DNA from: Phenylobacterium sp. J367
Lineage (GTDB): Bacteria > Pseudomonadota > Alphaproteobacteria > Caulobacterales > Caulobacteraceae
Length of the DNA: 64,000 bases
Direction: 5' to 3'
Assembly (NCBI RefSeq): GCF_024699985.1
Contig: NZ_JAJONA010000001.1
Coordinates: 1,426,001-1,490,000 of the forward strand
The notes under the pieces are model-generated. The model was not told the DNA's origin. It did no database searches and saw only the letters and a list, made by a program, of their open reading frames with translations. Positions 56,186 through 64,000 of the stretch are shown piece by piece. Each line of letters begins with the position of its first letter. Position 1 is the stretch's first letter. The translations under genes and the position numbers were made by a program.

Positions 56186-56225
56186 AGTTCAGAACCTGTA
56201 CCGGGTCAGGTTCACTTCCTGAACT
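56186..56225. promoter_or_regulatory. Composite inverted repeat, candidate HxlR operator
   Basis: Outer arms AGTTCAG (56186-56192) and CTGAACT (56219-56225), and inner arms AACCTG (56193-56198) and CAGGTT (56207-56212), lie in the divergent gap between the HxlR-type gene and the acyl-CoA dehydrogenase gene. The two pairs have centres 3 bp apart, so two overlapping dimer sites are possible. Position and symmetry fit an autoregulated operator; the binding protein is inferred. Confidence 0.5.
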
Positions 56226-56280
56226 GGCCGGCGCGGCGACGGCGTGGTGTTGCTCTCAGCACAGCAAACGATGTTCTGTG

Positions 56281-57435
56281 ATGAGAGACGAGACCATGCC
56301 CGATGACGCCACCATGACCGCCGCGACGACGAACTGGACGGACGCCGCCCGCAGGATCGCCGGCGAGATCGCCGGCCACGCGGCCCGCCACGACGCCGAG
56401 GACAGCTTCGTCGCCGAAGCCTACGCGCTGATGAAGCAGGCCGGCCTGTTCAAGGCCCATGTGCCTGCCGAGCTGGGCGGCGGCGGGGCGTCCTATGCCG
56501 AGATCTGCGAGGTGGTCCGCACGCTCGCCGCCGCCTGCGGCTCCACGGGCCTGGCCTTCGCCATGCACACCCATATCGTGGCGCTGGCGGTCTGGCGCCG
56601 GGCCCACGAGGGCGCCCCCACCGAGGGCCTGCTGAAGCGGATCGCGGCCGAGGACCTGGTGCTGGTCTCCAGCGGCGGCTCGGACTGGCTGCAGGGCTCC
56701 GGCCACGCGGAAAAGGTCGAGGGCGGCTTCCGGATCACGGCGCGCAAGGTCTTCGCCTCCGGCTCGCCGGCCGGCGACCTGATCAGCACCTGCGCGGTCC
56801 ATGACGACCCGGAGACCGGCCCGACCGTGCTGCACTTCTTCGCGCCGCTGAAGGCCGAAGGCTTCCGCAGCCTCGACACCTGGCGGACGCTGGGCATGCG
56901 GGGCACCGGCTCCAACGACCTGGAGATGGACGGCGTCTTCGTCCCCGACGCGGCGATCTCCGGGCGCCGGCCGCAGGGCGCGTGGCATCCCCTCTTCCAT
57001 GCCATCAGCATGATCGCCTTCCCGATCATCTATTCCGCCTATCTGGGCGTGGCGGACGGCGCGCGGGCGACGGCGCTGGCCCTCGTGCGCGGCAAGGCTG
57101 CCGACGACAGCCTGGTCCTGTCGGTCGGCGAGATGGAGACCGAGCACGTGGCCTGCGAGACGGCGGTGGCCGAGATGGTCCGGATCGTCGAGACGCAGCG
57201 GCCCGGGCCCGAGACCACCGGCAGGACCATGACGCTGCGCCAGCTCGCCGGCCAGGCGGCGATCCGCACGGTGGAGCGGGCGCTGGAAGCCGCGGGCGGC
57301 CGGGCCTTCTACCGGAGCGCCGGGCTGGAGCGGGCCTTCCGCGACGTGCAGGCCGCGCGTTTCCATCCGCTCCAGGAGAAACCGCAGCGCCTCTTCGCCG
57401 GCCGCCTGGCGCTCGGACTCGACATCGACGGCTGA
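56281..57435 (+). CDS. Acyl-CoA dehydrogenase family protein
   Basis: About 384 residues. The N-terminal helical domain has FKAHVPAELGGGGASYAEIC and STGLAFAMHTHIVALAVWRR, the middle beta domain FRITARKVFASGSPAGDLIS and LGMRGTGSNDLEMDGVFVPD, and the C-terminal helices end with RLFAGRLALGLDIDG. This order fits the flavin-dependent acyl-CoA dehydrogenase/hydroxylase-like superfamily (DszC/IBD relatives cannot be excluded). Start ATG 56281 (or 56296, MPDDATMTAATT). Divergent from its likely regulator. Confidence 0.85.
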   Translation: MRDETMPDDATMTAATTNWTDAARRIAGEIAGHAARHDAEDSFVAEAYALMKQAGLFKAHVPAELGGGGASYAEICEVVRTLAAACGSTGLAFAMHTHIVALAVWRRAHEGAPTEGLLKRIAAEDLVLVSSGGSDWLQGSGHAEKVEGGFRITARKVFASGSPAGDLISTCAVHDDPETGPTVLHFFAPLKAEGFRSLDTWRTLGMRGTGSNDLEMDGVFVPDAAISGRRPQGAWHPLFHAISMIAFPIIYSAYLGVADGARATALALVRGKAADDSLVLSVGEMETEHVACETAVAEMVRIVETQRPGPETTGRTMTLRQLAGQAAIRTVERALEAAGGRAFYRSAGLERAFRDVQAARFHPLQEKPQRLFAGRLALGLDIDG

Positions 57436-57613
57436 CCACCGCTTAGGCAGTGGACGCGCCTGTTGCCCGGGAGCCACGCTGTGCGGCTTGCGGGTGACGG
57501 GCGCGTCAGGTTTGCAACCCTTCCGCGTCGGCACGGTGTAGGTTGAGCGACAAGTCGGCGGGCCCCTGAGTCGGGCAGCCGACGCTTGTGAATCAACGGA
57601 ACAGGGGCGCTCG

Positions 57614-59839
57614 ATGACGAGGGCATGGACGCGGCGCGCAGCGCTGGCGGCGGGTGCGGCTATGACGGTGCTGGCGATGGCCGGGACCGCGGCGGCGCAG
57701 GACACGACCGAGATCGGCGAGGTCATCGTCACGGCCCAGAAGCGGGCGCAGAACATCAACGACGTGCCCGTGGCGGTCACGGCGGTGAGCGGCGAGAAGC
57801 TCGACGCCATCCGCTCCTCCGGCGGCGACATCCGCATCTTCTCCGCCCGGGTCCCCAGCCTGACCCTGGAATCGAGCTTCGGCCGGACCTTCCCGCGTCC
57901 CTACATCCGCGGCCTCGGCAACACCGACTTCGACCTCAATGCCTCCCAGCCGGTGAGCTTCGTCTACGACGAGGTGGTGATGGAGACGCCGGTGCTGAAG
58001 GGCTTCCCGCTCTTCGACATCGACCAGGTGGAAGTGCTGAAGGGCCCGCAGGGCACGCTCTTCGGCCGCAACACCCCGGCCGGCGTGCTGAAGTTCGCCA
58101 GCGCCCGGCCGACCCAGACGTTCGAGGGCTACGCCCGGGCCTCGCTCGCCACCTTCCAGACCGTGAACGTGGAGGGCGCCGTCTCCGGGCCGATCGTGGA
58201 GGGCGTGCTCGCCGGCCGTCTGTCGGCGCTGGTCCAGCACCGCGACCACTGGGTCGATAACGGCTTCACCGGCGAGAAGAACGTCCTGGAAGGCTACGAC
58301 CAGTGGGCGATCCGCGGCCAGCTGCTCTGGACGCCGACCGAGGCGTTCAGCGCGCTGCTGAACCTGCACTACCAGCACCTGGACGGCACGCCGCGAGTGT
58401 TCCGCGCCAACATCATCGAGAAGGGCACGAACAACTTCGTCGACGGCTTCGAGCGCGACACGATCTATCACGACGCCGCCTCGCGCGCGGTCCAGAAGGT
58501 CGAGAGCTCGGGCGCCAACCTCGTCCTGACCTACGACTTCGGCGGGCCGGAGCTGACCTCGATCACCGCCTATGAGCGGGTGGACACCTACTCCCGCGCC
58601 GACATCGACGGCGGCTACGGCGCGGTCTTCGCCCCGCCCTCGGGTCCGGGCCTGATCCCGTTCCCGTCCGAGAGCGCCGACGGCATCCCGTTCCACGGCC
58701 AGTTCACCCAGGAAGTGCGGGTGGCCGGGGACAACGGCGCGCTGGGCTACACGGTCGGCGCCTTCTACTTCAACGAAAGCATCAAGATCGACAGCTACAG
58801 CTACAACACCCTGGCCGGCGGCGCGCAGGACGGCTTCGCCTACCAGAACCAGAAGACCGAGAGCTGGGCGGCCTTCGCCAACCTCGACTACGACGTCTCG
58901 GAGGCCCTGAACGTCGGCGGCGGCATCCGCTACTCGAAGGACAGCAAGAACTTCCTGGCCCAGCGCACCCAGTCGCCGTTCGGGGCCCCCCCGACCGCGA
59001 TCCTGCGGGCCAGCCCGGACTCGAGCGAGGTCAGCTTCAACCTCAACGCCACCTACCAGGCGACCGAGGACATGAACCTCTACGCCCGCGTTTCGCGCGG
59101 CTACCGCGCGCCGTCGATCCAGGGCCGGCTGGTGTTCGGCGACACCCTGTCGATCGCCGACAAGGAGACGGTGATGTCGTACGAGGCCGGGGTGAAGGGC
59201 GTGCTGCCCAGCGCCCGGGCCCGCTTCGACGCGGCGGTCTTCTACTACAACGTCAACGACATGCAGATCACCGCGGTGGGCGGCGGCGCCAACTTCAACC
59301 GCCTGCTGAACGCCGACAAGGCGGTGGGCTACGGCTTCGAGTTCAACGCCGAGGCCGAACCGGTGGACCGCCTCCTGCTGACCGCGGGCTTCTCCTACAA
59401 CAACACCGAGATCGACGACCCGGCGCTGTTCACCCAGCCCTGCGGCGGCGGCTGCACGGTGCTGGACCCGGCGGGCCCGATCGCCGGGACGGTGCGCATC
59501 GACGGCAACAGCCTGCCGAACGCGCCGAAGTGGATCGCCAACTTCACGGCCGGCTATTCGTGGCCGGTGGCGAGCGGCGAGATCTTCGTCTTCACCGACT
59601 GGGCCTACCGCTCGAAGATCAACTTCTTCCTCTACGAGTCCGCCGAGTTCAACGACGCCAAGCTGCTGGAAGGCGGCCTGCGGCTCGGCTGGCGCGCGCC
59701 GGAGACGTGGGAGGTGGCCCTCTTCGGCCGCAACATCACCAACGACCGGTCGCTGGAAGGCGGCATCGACTTCAACAACCTGACCGGCTTCGTGAACGAC
59801 CCGCGCACCATCGGCATCGAGGTGAAGGCGGACTTCTAG
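57614..59839 (+). CDS. TonB-dependent outer-membrane receptor
   Basis: 741 residues. Signal peptide to TAAAQ, a TonB-box-like start TTEIGEVIVTAQKRAQNIND, then the plug domain (VPSLTLESSFGRTFPRPYIR, VEVLKGPQGTLFGRNTPAGV) and a 22-stranded-barrel-length C-terminal part ending in ...GIEVKADF with the aromatic last residue expected of outer-membrane barrels. Sugar, siderophore, sterol or other ligand is not predictable; the neighbouring acyl-CoA dehydrogenase might hint at a lipid or terpene. Intact, with 178 bp of promoter region upstream. Confidence 0.93.
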   Translation: MTRAWTRRAALAAGAAMTVLAMAGTAAAQDTTEIGEVIVTAQKRAQNINDVPVAVTAVSGEKLDAIRSSGGDIRIFSARVPSLTLESSFGRTFPRPYIRGLGNTDFDLNASQPVSFVYDEVVMETPVLKGFPLFDIDQVEVLKGPQGTLFGRNTPAGVLKFASARPTQTFEGYARASLATFQTVNVEGAVSGPIVEGVLAGRLSALVQHRDHWVDNGFTGEKNVLEGYDQWAIRGQLLWTPTEAFSALLNLHYQHLDGTPRVFRANIIEKGTNNFVDGFERDTIYHDAASRAVQKVESSGANLVLTYDFGGPELTSITAYERVDTYSRADIDGGYGAVFAPPSGPGLIPFPSESADGIPFHGQFTQEVRVAGDNGALGYTVGAFYFNESIKIDSYSYNTLAGGAQDGFAYQNQKTESWAAFANLDYDVSEALNVGGGIRYSKDSKNFLAQRTQSPFGAPPTAILRASPDSSEVSFNLNATYQATEDMNLYARVSRGYRAPSIQGRLVFGDTLSIADKETVMSYEAGVKGVLPSARARFDAAVFYYNVNDMQITAVGGGANFNRLLNADKAVGYGFEFNAEAEPVDRLLLTAGFSYNNTEIDDPALFTQPCGGGCTVLDPAGPIAGTVRIDGNSLPNAPKWIANFTAGYSWPVASGEIFVFTDWAYRSKINFFLYESAEFNDAKLLEGGLRLGWRAPETWEVALFGRNITNDRSLEGGIDFNNLTGFVNDPRTIGIEVKADF

Positions 59840-59846
59840 GCTTCTT

Positions 59847-59997
59847 CCTTCTCCCCTTGCGGGAGAAGGTGGCCCGAACGGGCCTGATGAGGGCTCCCGG
59901 CTTCGCCGCGAGGCCCCTTTCTCATTTTCGGCTGTGAGGTCCGCGCGACCCCTCATCCGTCCGCTCCGCCGACACCTTCTCCCGCAAGGGGAGAAGG
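59847..59997. repeat. Intergenic inverted repeat, family B
   Basis: Perfect 25-bp arms at 59847-59871 and 59973-59997 (CCTTCTCCCCTTGCGGGAGA... and complement), each arm also a small hairpin. About 100 bp between them contain no gene. It lies between the convergent ends of the receptor gene and recQ and is unrelated in sequence to family A. Confidence 0.75.
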
Positions 59998-60005
59998 GCG
60001 CGAGC

Positions 60006-61865
60006 TCACCCCTCGAACCCGCCGACGATCTCGAGCACCGCCTCGCCGTAGTGGGCGAGCTTGGCTTCGCCGACGCCGTTCAGGCGGGCGAGCGCGGCGC
60101 GGCTGCCGGGTCGGGCGGCGGCGATCTCCACGAGGGTGCGGTCGTTGAAGATCACATAGGGCGGCACGTGCTGGGCCTTGGCCTCGCGGCTGCGCCAGGC
60201 CCGGAGAGCCTCGAACAGCGGCTGGTCGCCGGGCGCCAGCGCGGCCAGGGCCTCGCGGCTCTTCTTGCGCGGGCGGCCGGAGCGGGTGGACGGGTCATAG
60301 CCCTCGGCGGGCTTGCGCATGGCCACCCGCCGCTCGCCGCGGAACACCTGGCGCACGGCGTCGGCGTCGCCGATGCCGACCAGCGGCCGGCCGTCGTTGG
60401 GGTCCTCGCGCAGCAGGCCCTCGAAGATCAGCTGCTCGGTCAGGTCCCGCCACTGGACGGCCGAGAGCTCGGTCCCGATGCCCCAGGTGGAGAGGCCCTG
60501 CTCGAAGGCGCTGGGCTCCTTGGTCTTGCCGAGCAGGTGGTCGACCAGCCGCCCGCGGCCGGTGCGCCCGCCCAGCCGGTGGGCGGCGGAGAGCGCCTTC
60601 TGGGCGGCCTCGGTGACGTCGGTGGTCTCCACGGCCCCGGAGCACAGGTCGCACTGGCCGCAGGCCTTCACCCCCTCCTCGCCGAAGTAGCGGCGCACGG
60701 CGGCGGCGCGGCAGCCCGTGCCGTCCAGCAGGGCGTAGAGCTGGCGGACCTTGCGGACCTGCACCTGCTTCACCGCCTCGTCCACGTCGCGCTCGGAGAT
60801 GCGGCGCAGGGCCCAGGCCATGTCCGAGGCGCCGTAGAGGGTGATGCCCTCGGCGGGGTCGCCGTCGCGGCCCGCGCGGCCGATCTCCTGCCAGTAGGCC
60901 TCGATGGAGGCCGGCGGGTCGGCGTGGATCACGAAGCGGACGTCCGGCTTGTCCACGCCCATCCCGAACGCGATGGTCGCTACCATCACGGCGGCGTCGG
61001 CCTCGAGGAATTCCTCCAGCCGCGTGGTGCGCAGACTGCGGTCGAGGCCGGCGTGGTAGGCGAGCGCCGGGACGCCCGCGTCGCGGAGCGCCTGGGCGAG
61101 CTTCTCGGTGCCGTCGCGCGAGCCGGCGTAGATCACGCCCGACCGGTCGGGCCGGGCGGTGACCAGGTCGACGACGCGCTTCTCCTTGGTCCCGCGCTTG
61201 CGCTCGGCGGACAGGATCAACTCGGGGCGGGCGAAGCTGGCGACGAACTCGCGGCTCGCCTCGAGATGCAGCTCGGCGCGGATGTCCTCGCGGGTCCGGG
61301 CGTCGGCGGTGGCGGTGACCGCCAGCCGGGGCACGGCCGGGAACAGCTCCGCCAGCCGGCCCAGCATCCGGTACTCGGGCCGGAAATCGTGGCCCCACTG
61401 GCTGACGCAGTGGGCCTCGTCGATGGCGATCAGGGCCAGCGGAGTCTGCGACAGCCGCTCCAGCATCCAGGGCTGCATCAGGCCCTCGGGCGAGACGTAG
61501 AGCAGGTCGAGCTCACCGGCCTCGATCCGGCGCCAGGTCTCGGCCTTCTCGGCAGGGTCGATGTTGGAATCGAGCCGGGCGGCGGCGACGCCCGACTGGA
61601 TCAGCGCCGCCACCTGGTCGGTCATCAGCGCGATCAGCGGCGAGACGACGAGGCCGAGGCCCGGGCGGATGAGACTCGGGATCTGGTAGCAGAGGCTCTT
61701 GCCGCCGCCGGTCGGCAGCACGGCCATGGCGGACCGGCCGGCCAGCACCTCGCCGATCACGTCGGCCTGCAGGCCGCGGAACTCCTGGTGGCCGAAGGTG
61801 CGGCGCAGGATCTCGCGGGCGCCGTCGAGGGGCGCGAGGTCAGCTTCGGCGAGCGCGGGAGACAT
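60006..61865 (-). CDS. recQ: ATP-dependent DNA helicase RecQ
   Basis: 619 residues. Helicase motifs: LRRTFGHQEFRGLQADVIGE, MAVLPTGGGKSLCYQIPSLI, ALIAIDEAHCVSQWGHDFRP, AVTATADARTREDIR, FGMGVDKPDVRFVIHADPPA and YWQEIGRAGRDG. The zinc-binding RQC cysteines appear in CRAAAVRRYFGEE and CGQCDLC, and an HRDC domain closes the protein (FEALRAWRSREAKAQHVPPY, LNGVGEAKLAHYGEAVLEIV). Acts in RecF-pathway repair. Intact. Confidence 0.95.
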   Translation of the reverse strand: MSPALAEADLAPLDGAREILRRTFGHQEFRGLQADVIGEVLAGRSAMAVLPTGGGKSLCYQIPSLIRPGLGLVVSPLIALMTDQVAALIQSGVAAARLDSNIDPAEKAETWRRIEAGELDLLYVSPEGLMQPWMLERLSQTPLALIAIDEAHCVSQWGHDFRPEYRMLGRLAELFPAVPRLAVTATADARTREDIRAELHLEASREFVASFARPELILSAERKRGTKEKRVVDLVTARPDRSGVIYAGSRDGTEKLAQALRDAGVPALAYHAGLDRSLRTTRLEEFLEADAAVMVATIAFGMGVDKPDVRFVIHADPPASIEAYWQEIGRAGRDGDPAEGITLYGASDMAWALRRISERDVDEAVKQVQVRKVRQLYALLDGTGCRAAAVRRYFGEEGVKACGQCDLCSGAVETTDVTEAAQKALSAAHRLGGRTGRGRLVDHLLGKTKEPSAFEQGLSTWGIGTELSAVQWRDLTEQLIFEGLLREDPNDGRPLVGIGDADAVRQVFRGERRVAMRKPAEGYDPSTRSGRPRKKSREALAALAPGDQPLFEALRAWRSREAKAQHVPPYVIFNDRTLVEIAAARPGSRAALARLNGVGEAKLAHYGEAVLEIVGGFEG

Positions 61866-61920
61866 CCGCCGCGTTATGCATGGTGTCGCCCGTGGGCCAT
61901 GCGGCGTTCTCGTTTTTGTC

Positions 61921-62379
61921 CTATCCGAGCGCGCGCAGCTGGGTGGACTGCTGGACGCCGCGGACGGCCTTGAGGAGCCGCAGCGCCTGCTTGGCGGTGA
62001 GCCGGTGCGGCTCGAACACCGTCTTCATGGACAGGGTGTCGAGGATCGCCTCGTCGGCCGGCGTCATGTGGCGGGCGCACATGTTCCAGTCCTCGAAGCT
62101 GCGCGCCTCGGCCGGGCCGGCGTACAAGACGCGGCAGTCCTCGTGGCGGCCGTCGTCGCAGATCCGGCCGTAGACGCCGAGCACGGCCTCCACCGGACCT
62201 TCCAGCGCCTGGACGAACCAGCCGTCGTGGACCAGCAGCAGGCCGGTGACGTCCACCACGCGATTGTTGCGGATGGAGGCCTGAACGATGCCGTCCACCT
62301 CGCGCTGCTGGTCGGGCCAGGGCACGCGGACACGGCTGGCGTAGATCAGCTGGTGAAGCGTGCGGCTGCCGCGGGACAT
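61921..62379 (-). CDS. BLUF-domain blue-light photoreceptor
   Basis: 152 residues. The FAD-binding BLUF core carries the photoactive Tyr13 (HQLIYASR), Asn38-Asn39 (ASIRNNRVVDVTG), Gln57 (GWFVQALEG) and the Trp98/Met100 pair (FEDWNMCARH), all the residues used in the BLUF photocycle. There is no effector domain, only about 50 residues of C-terminal helix, so the signal must pass by protein contact. No downstream partner such as a GGDEF/EAL protein is adjacent. The gene lies 55 bp from the recQ start on the same strand. Confidence 0.9.
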   Translation of the reverse strand: MSRGSRTLHQLIYASRVRVPWPDQQREVDGIVQASIRNNRVVDVTGLLLVHDGWFVQALEGPVEAVLGVYGRICDDGRHEDCRVLYAGPAEARSFEDWNMCARHMTPADEAILDTLSMKTVFEPHRLTAKQALRLLKAVRGVQQSTQLRALG

Positions 62380-62444
62380 CGAATCACTCCGGGGACGGTC
62401 GCTTACCCGGCTACCCGCCCAGAGGTTGAGGTTAAGCTAACGGC

Positions 62445-64000
62445 CTACTCCGCGGCCATGGCCGCGGGGGCGGCTTGCGCGCCGCGCAGCAGCCGGCCGG
62501 GCAGGGCGCCGGTGGGCGTCCCGTCGCGATAGGTGACCTGGCCCGCGACCACCGTCGCGGTATAGCCCTCGGCCCGCTGGATCAGCCGGCGCCCGCCCGC
62601 CGGCAGGTCGTAGGCCACCTCCGGCGCCTTCAGCTTCAGGCGCGGATAGTCGATGACGTTGAGGTCGGCGCGGTAGCCCGGGGCCAGCACGCCGCGGTCG
62701 TGGAGGCCCACCGTCTCCGCTGTCCGCCGGGTCTGGCCGGCGATCATGTGCTCGAGGGAAAGCCTGGGCCCCCGGGTGCGGTCGCGCGTCCAGTGGACGA
62801 GGTTGGTGGTCGGGAAGCTGCCGTCGCAGATCATCCCCACGTGCGCCCCGCCGTCCGACAGGCCCGGCACGCAGTCGGGGTGGCTCAGCATCTCGTAGGC
62901 CGGGTCGAGGTTCATGTCGGCGTAGTTCAGGAACGGCAGGTAGAGCATGCCCCGGCCGCCGCGGCTCAGCAGGTGGTCGAGCGCCACCTCGGCCGGATCC
63001 CTGCCCTCGCGCCCGGCGATGGCGGCGACAGTCGCGTCGGGCGTCGGCTCGTAGTCCGGCTCCTCGCCCAGCAGGAACATGTTGCCCCAGGCCCGCGGCT
63101 GAGTCCCGGCGAAGCCGCGCTGGGCCTCGCTTTCCTCGTGAAGCAGGCGGGCGCGGAAGGCCGGGTCCGACAGTTTGGCGACCTTGCCCTCCAGCGGCAG
63201 GGCCTTGATCTCCTGGAAGGCGGGGTGCTGGCTGAACGGGTTCATGGTCAGCTCGAAGCCGAACAGCACGCCCACCGGGCGGCTGGCCACCTGGGCCCTG
63301 ATCGGCAGGCCCTCGGCGTTGGCCTCGGCCAGCCTCTGCAGCAGCACCTTGTAGCTGGTCGGCGCGCGCGGGCTCTGCACCAGGCTGAAGGACAGCGGCC
63401 GGCCGGATCGGGCGACGATCCGGCGGAACATGGCCCACTCTTCCTCGGGGTCGAGGAAGTCCGAGACCACCTGCAGCACGCCGCGGCCGGCGGCGGCGAG
63501 GCCGAGCGCGATGCCGGTCAGCTCATCCTCGCCGGCGGTGAGCGTCGGCGTCGGCTGGCCGTCGGAGGTGCGGTGGTTCAGCGTCCGCGAGGTGGCGAAG
63601 CCCAGCGCGCCCGCCTCGGCGGCCCGCTTCGCGATCGCCGCCATGGCGTGGATGTCGGCCTCGGTCGCCGGCTCGCGGTTCGCCCCGCGCTCGCCCATGA
63701 CGAAGACCCTGAGCGCCGCGTGCGGCAGCTGGCTGCCCACGTCGACGTCGAAGCGCCGCTCGGCCAGCCGGTCGAGGTAGTCGGGATAGCTCTCCCAGCT
63801 CCAGGGCAGGCCCTGGCTGAGCACCGGGAAGGGGATGTCCTCGACCCCTTCCATCAGCCGGATCAGCCGGTCGTGGTCGGCGGGGCGGCAGGGCGCGAAG
63901 CCGACGCCGCAGTTGCCCATGACGATGGTCGTGACCCCATGCCAGGAGGAGGGCTGAAGCCGCTCGTCCCAGGTCGCCTGGCCGTCGTAGTGGGTGTGGA
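62445..64000 (-). CDS. N-acyl-D-amino-acid deacylase-like amidohydrolase, 5' end off window
   Basis: The frame is open to the right edge; upstream residues include [20 protein letters not shown] with the metal-binding HxHxD, so the start lies beyond the window. [60 protein letters not shown] and [20 protein letters not shown] belong to the D-aminoacylase/dihydroorotase-like superfamily. At least 518 residues. Hydrolysis of an N-acyl-D-amino acid or related amide is inferred from family. Confidence 0.85.
   Translation of the reverse strand, partial: HTHYDGQATWDERLQPSSWHGVTTIVMGNCGVGFAPCRPADHDRLIRLMEGVEDIPFPVLSQGLPWSWESYPDYLDRLAERRFDVDVGSQLPHAALRVFVMGERGANREPATEADIHAMAAIAKRAAEAGALGFATSRTLNHRTSDGQPTPTLTAGEDELTGIALGLAAAGRGVLQVVSDFLDPEEEWAMFRRIVARSGRPLSFSLVQSPRAPTSYKVLLQRLAEANAEGLPIRAQVASRPVGVLFGFELTMNPFSQHPAFQEIKALPLEGKVAKLSDPAFRARLLHEESEAQRGFAGTQPRAWGNMFLLGEEPDYEPTPDATVAAIAGREGRDPAEVALDHLLSRGGRGMLYLPFLNYADMNLDPAYEMLSHPDCVPGLSDGGAHVGMICDGSFPTTNLVHWTRDRTRGPRLSLEHMIAGQTRRTAETVGLHDRGVLAPGYRADLNVIDYPRLKLKAPEVAYDLPAGGRRLIQRAEGYTATVVAGQVTYRDGTPTGALPGRLLRGAQAAPAAMAAE

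Overview
The window is GC-rich (close to 70% by eye), gene-dense, alphaproteobacterial chromosome. Gene content and order (odhB-lpdA, DUF484-xerC, fsa|priA, tsaD-gpsA|hemC-hemD-mic60-hemY, recF, gyrB), a full TTAA-N7-TTAA CtrA-type box and many TonB/hydrolase genes point to Caulobacterales, most likely a Phenylobacterium-like member of Caulobacteraceae. The genus is an inference. There is no prophage, CRISPR array, insertion sequence or plasmid module; almost everything is core or lineage housekeeping.

Layout. 0-5.6 kb: end of the 2-oxoglutarate dehydrogenase genes (sucB, lpdA), a GNAT enzyme, a small secreted protein, xerC, DUF484, fsa. 5.7-12.9 kb: priA, a 558-residue octapeptide-repeat protein, terC with a structured leader, a secreted CHAP hydrolase and a pentapeptide-repeat protein. 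12.9-25.1 kb: crotonase, DUF488, alpha/beta hydrolase, thioesterase, a cytochrome b plus Tat-exported MsrP-like molybdoenzyme pair, acs, an Rsm22-type methyltransferase, a creatininase-family amidohydrolase and a SleB-type cell-wall hydrolase behind a CtrA box. 25.2-32.3 kb: Rieske/YciI/gpsA/tsaD diverging from hemC-hemD-mic60-hemY. 32.3-41.7 kb: a tRNA fragment, tRNA-Thr, an Lpp-like lipoprotein, a cheW/chemoreceptor pair, an acyltransferase, sirtuin, yggT/yggU, tRNA-Ala, a phosphatase and DUF1206. 41.8-53.5 kb: polA, glycosyltransferase-like genes, a PEP-mutase-family enzyme, recF, a TonB-domain protein, gyrB. 53.6-64 kb: an M14 peptidase, an HxlR regulator diverging from an acyl-CoA dehydrogenase, a TonB-dependent receptor, recQ, a BLUF photoreceptor and the end of a D-aminoacylase-like amidohydrolase.

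Sequence quality dominates interpretation. About 28 one- or two-base frame breaks, nearly all in short G or C runs, split roughly 18 genes, including ones that must work (gyrB twice, polA three times, gpsA, tsaD, recF). They look like uncorrected homopolymer errors rather than decay, so I give those genes as single loci and mark each break.

Points worth following: the octapeptide-repeat protein; a terC leader with two mutually exclusive stems; the CtrA box; a 30-nt alternating purine-pyrimidine tract upstream of gyrB; an inverted-repeat operator candidate in the HxlR/acyl-CoA dehydrogenase gap; half a tRNA gene; and several families of long intergenic inverted repeats.
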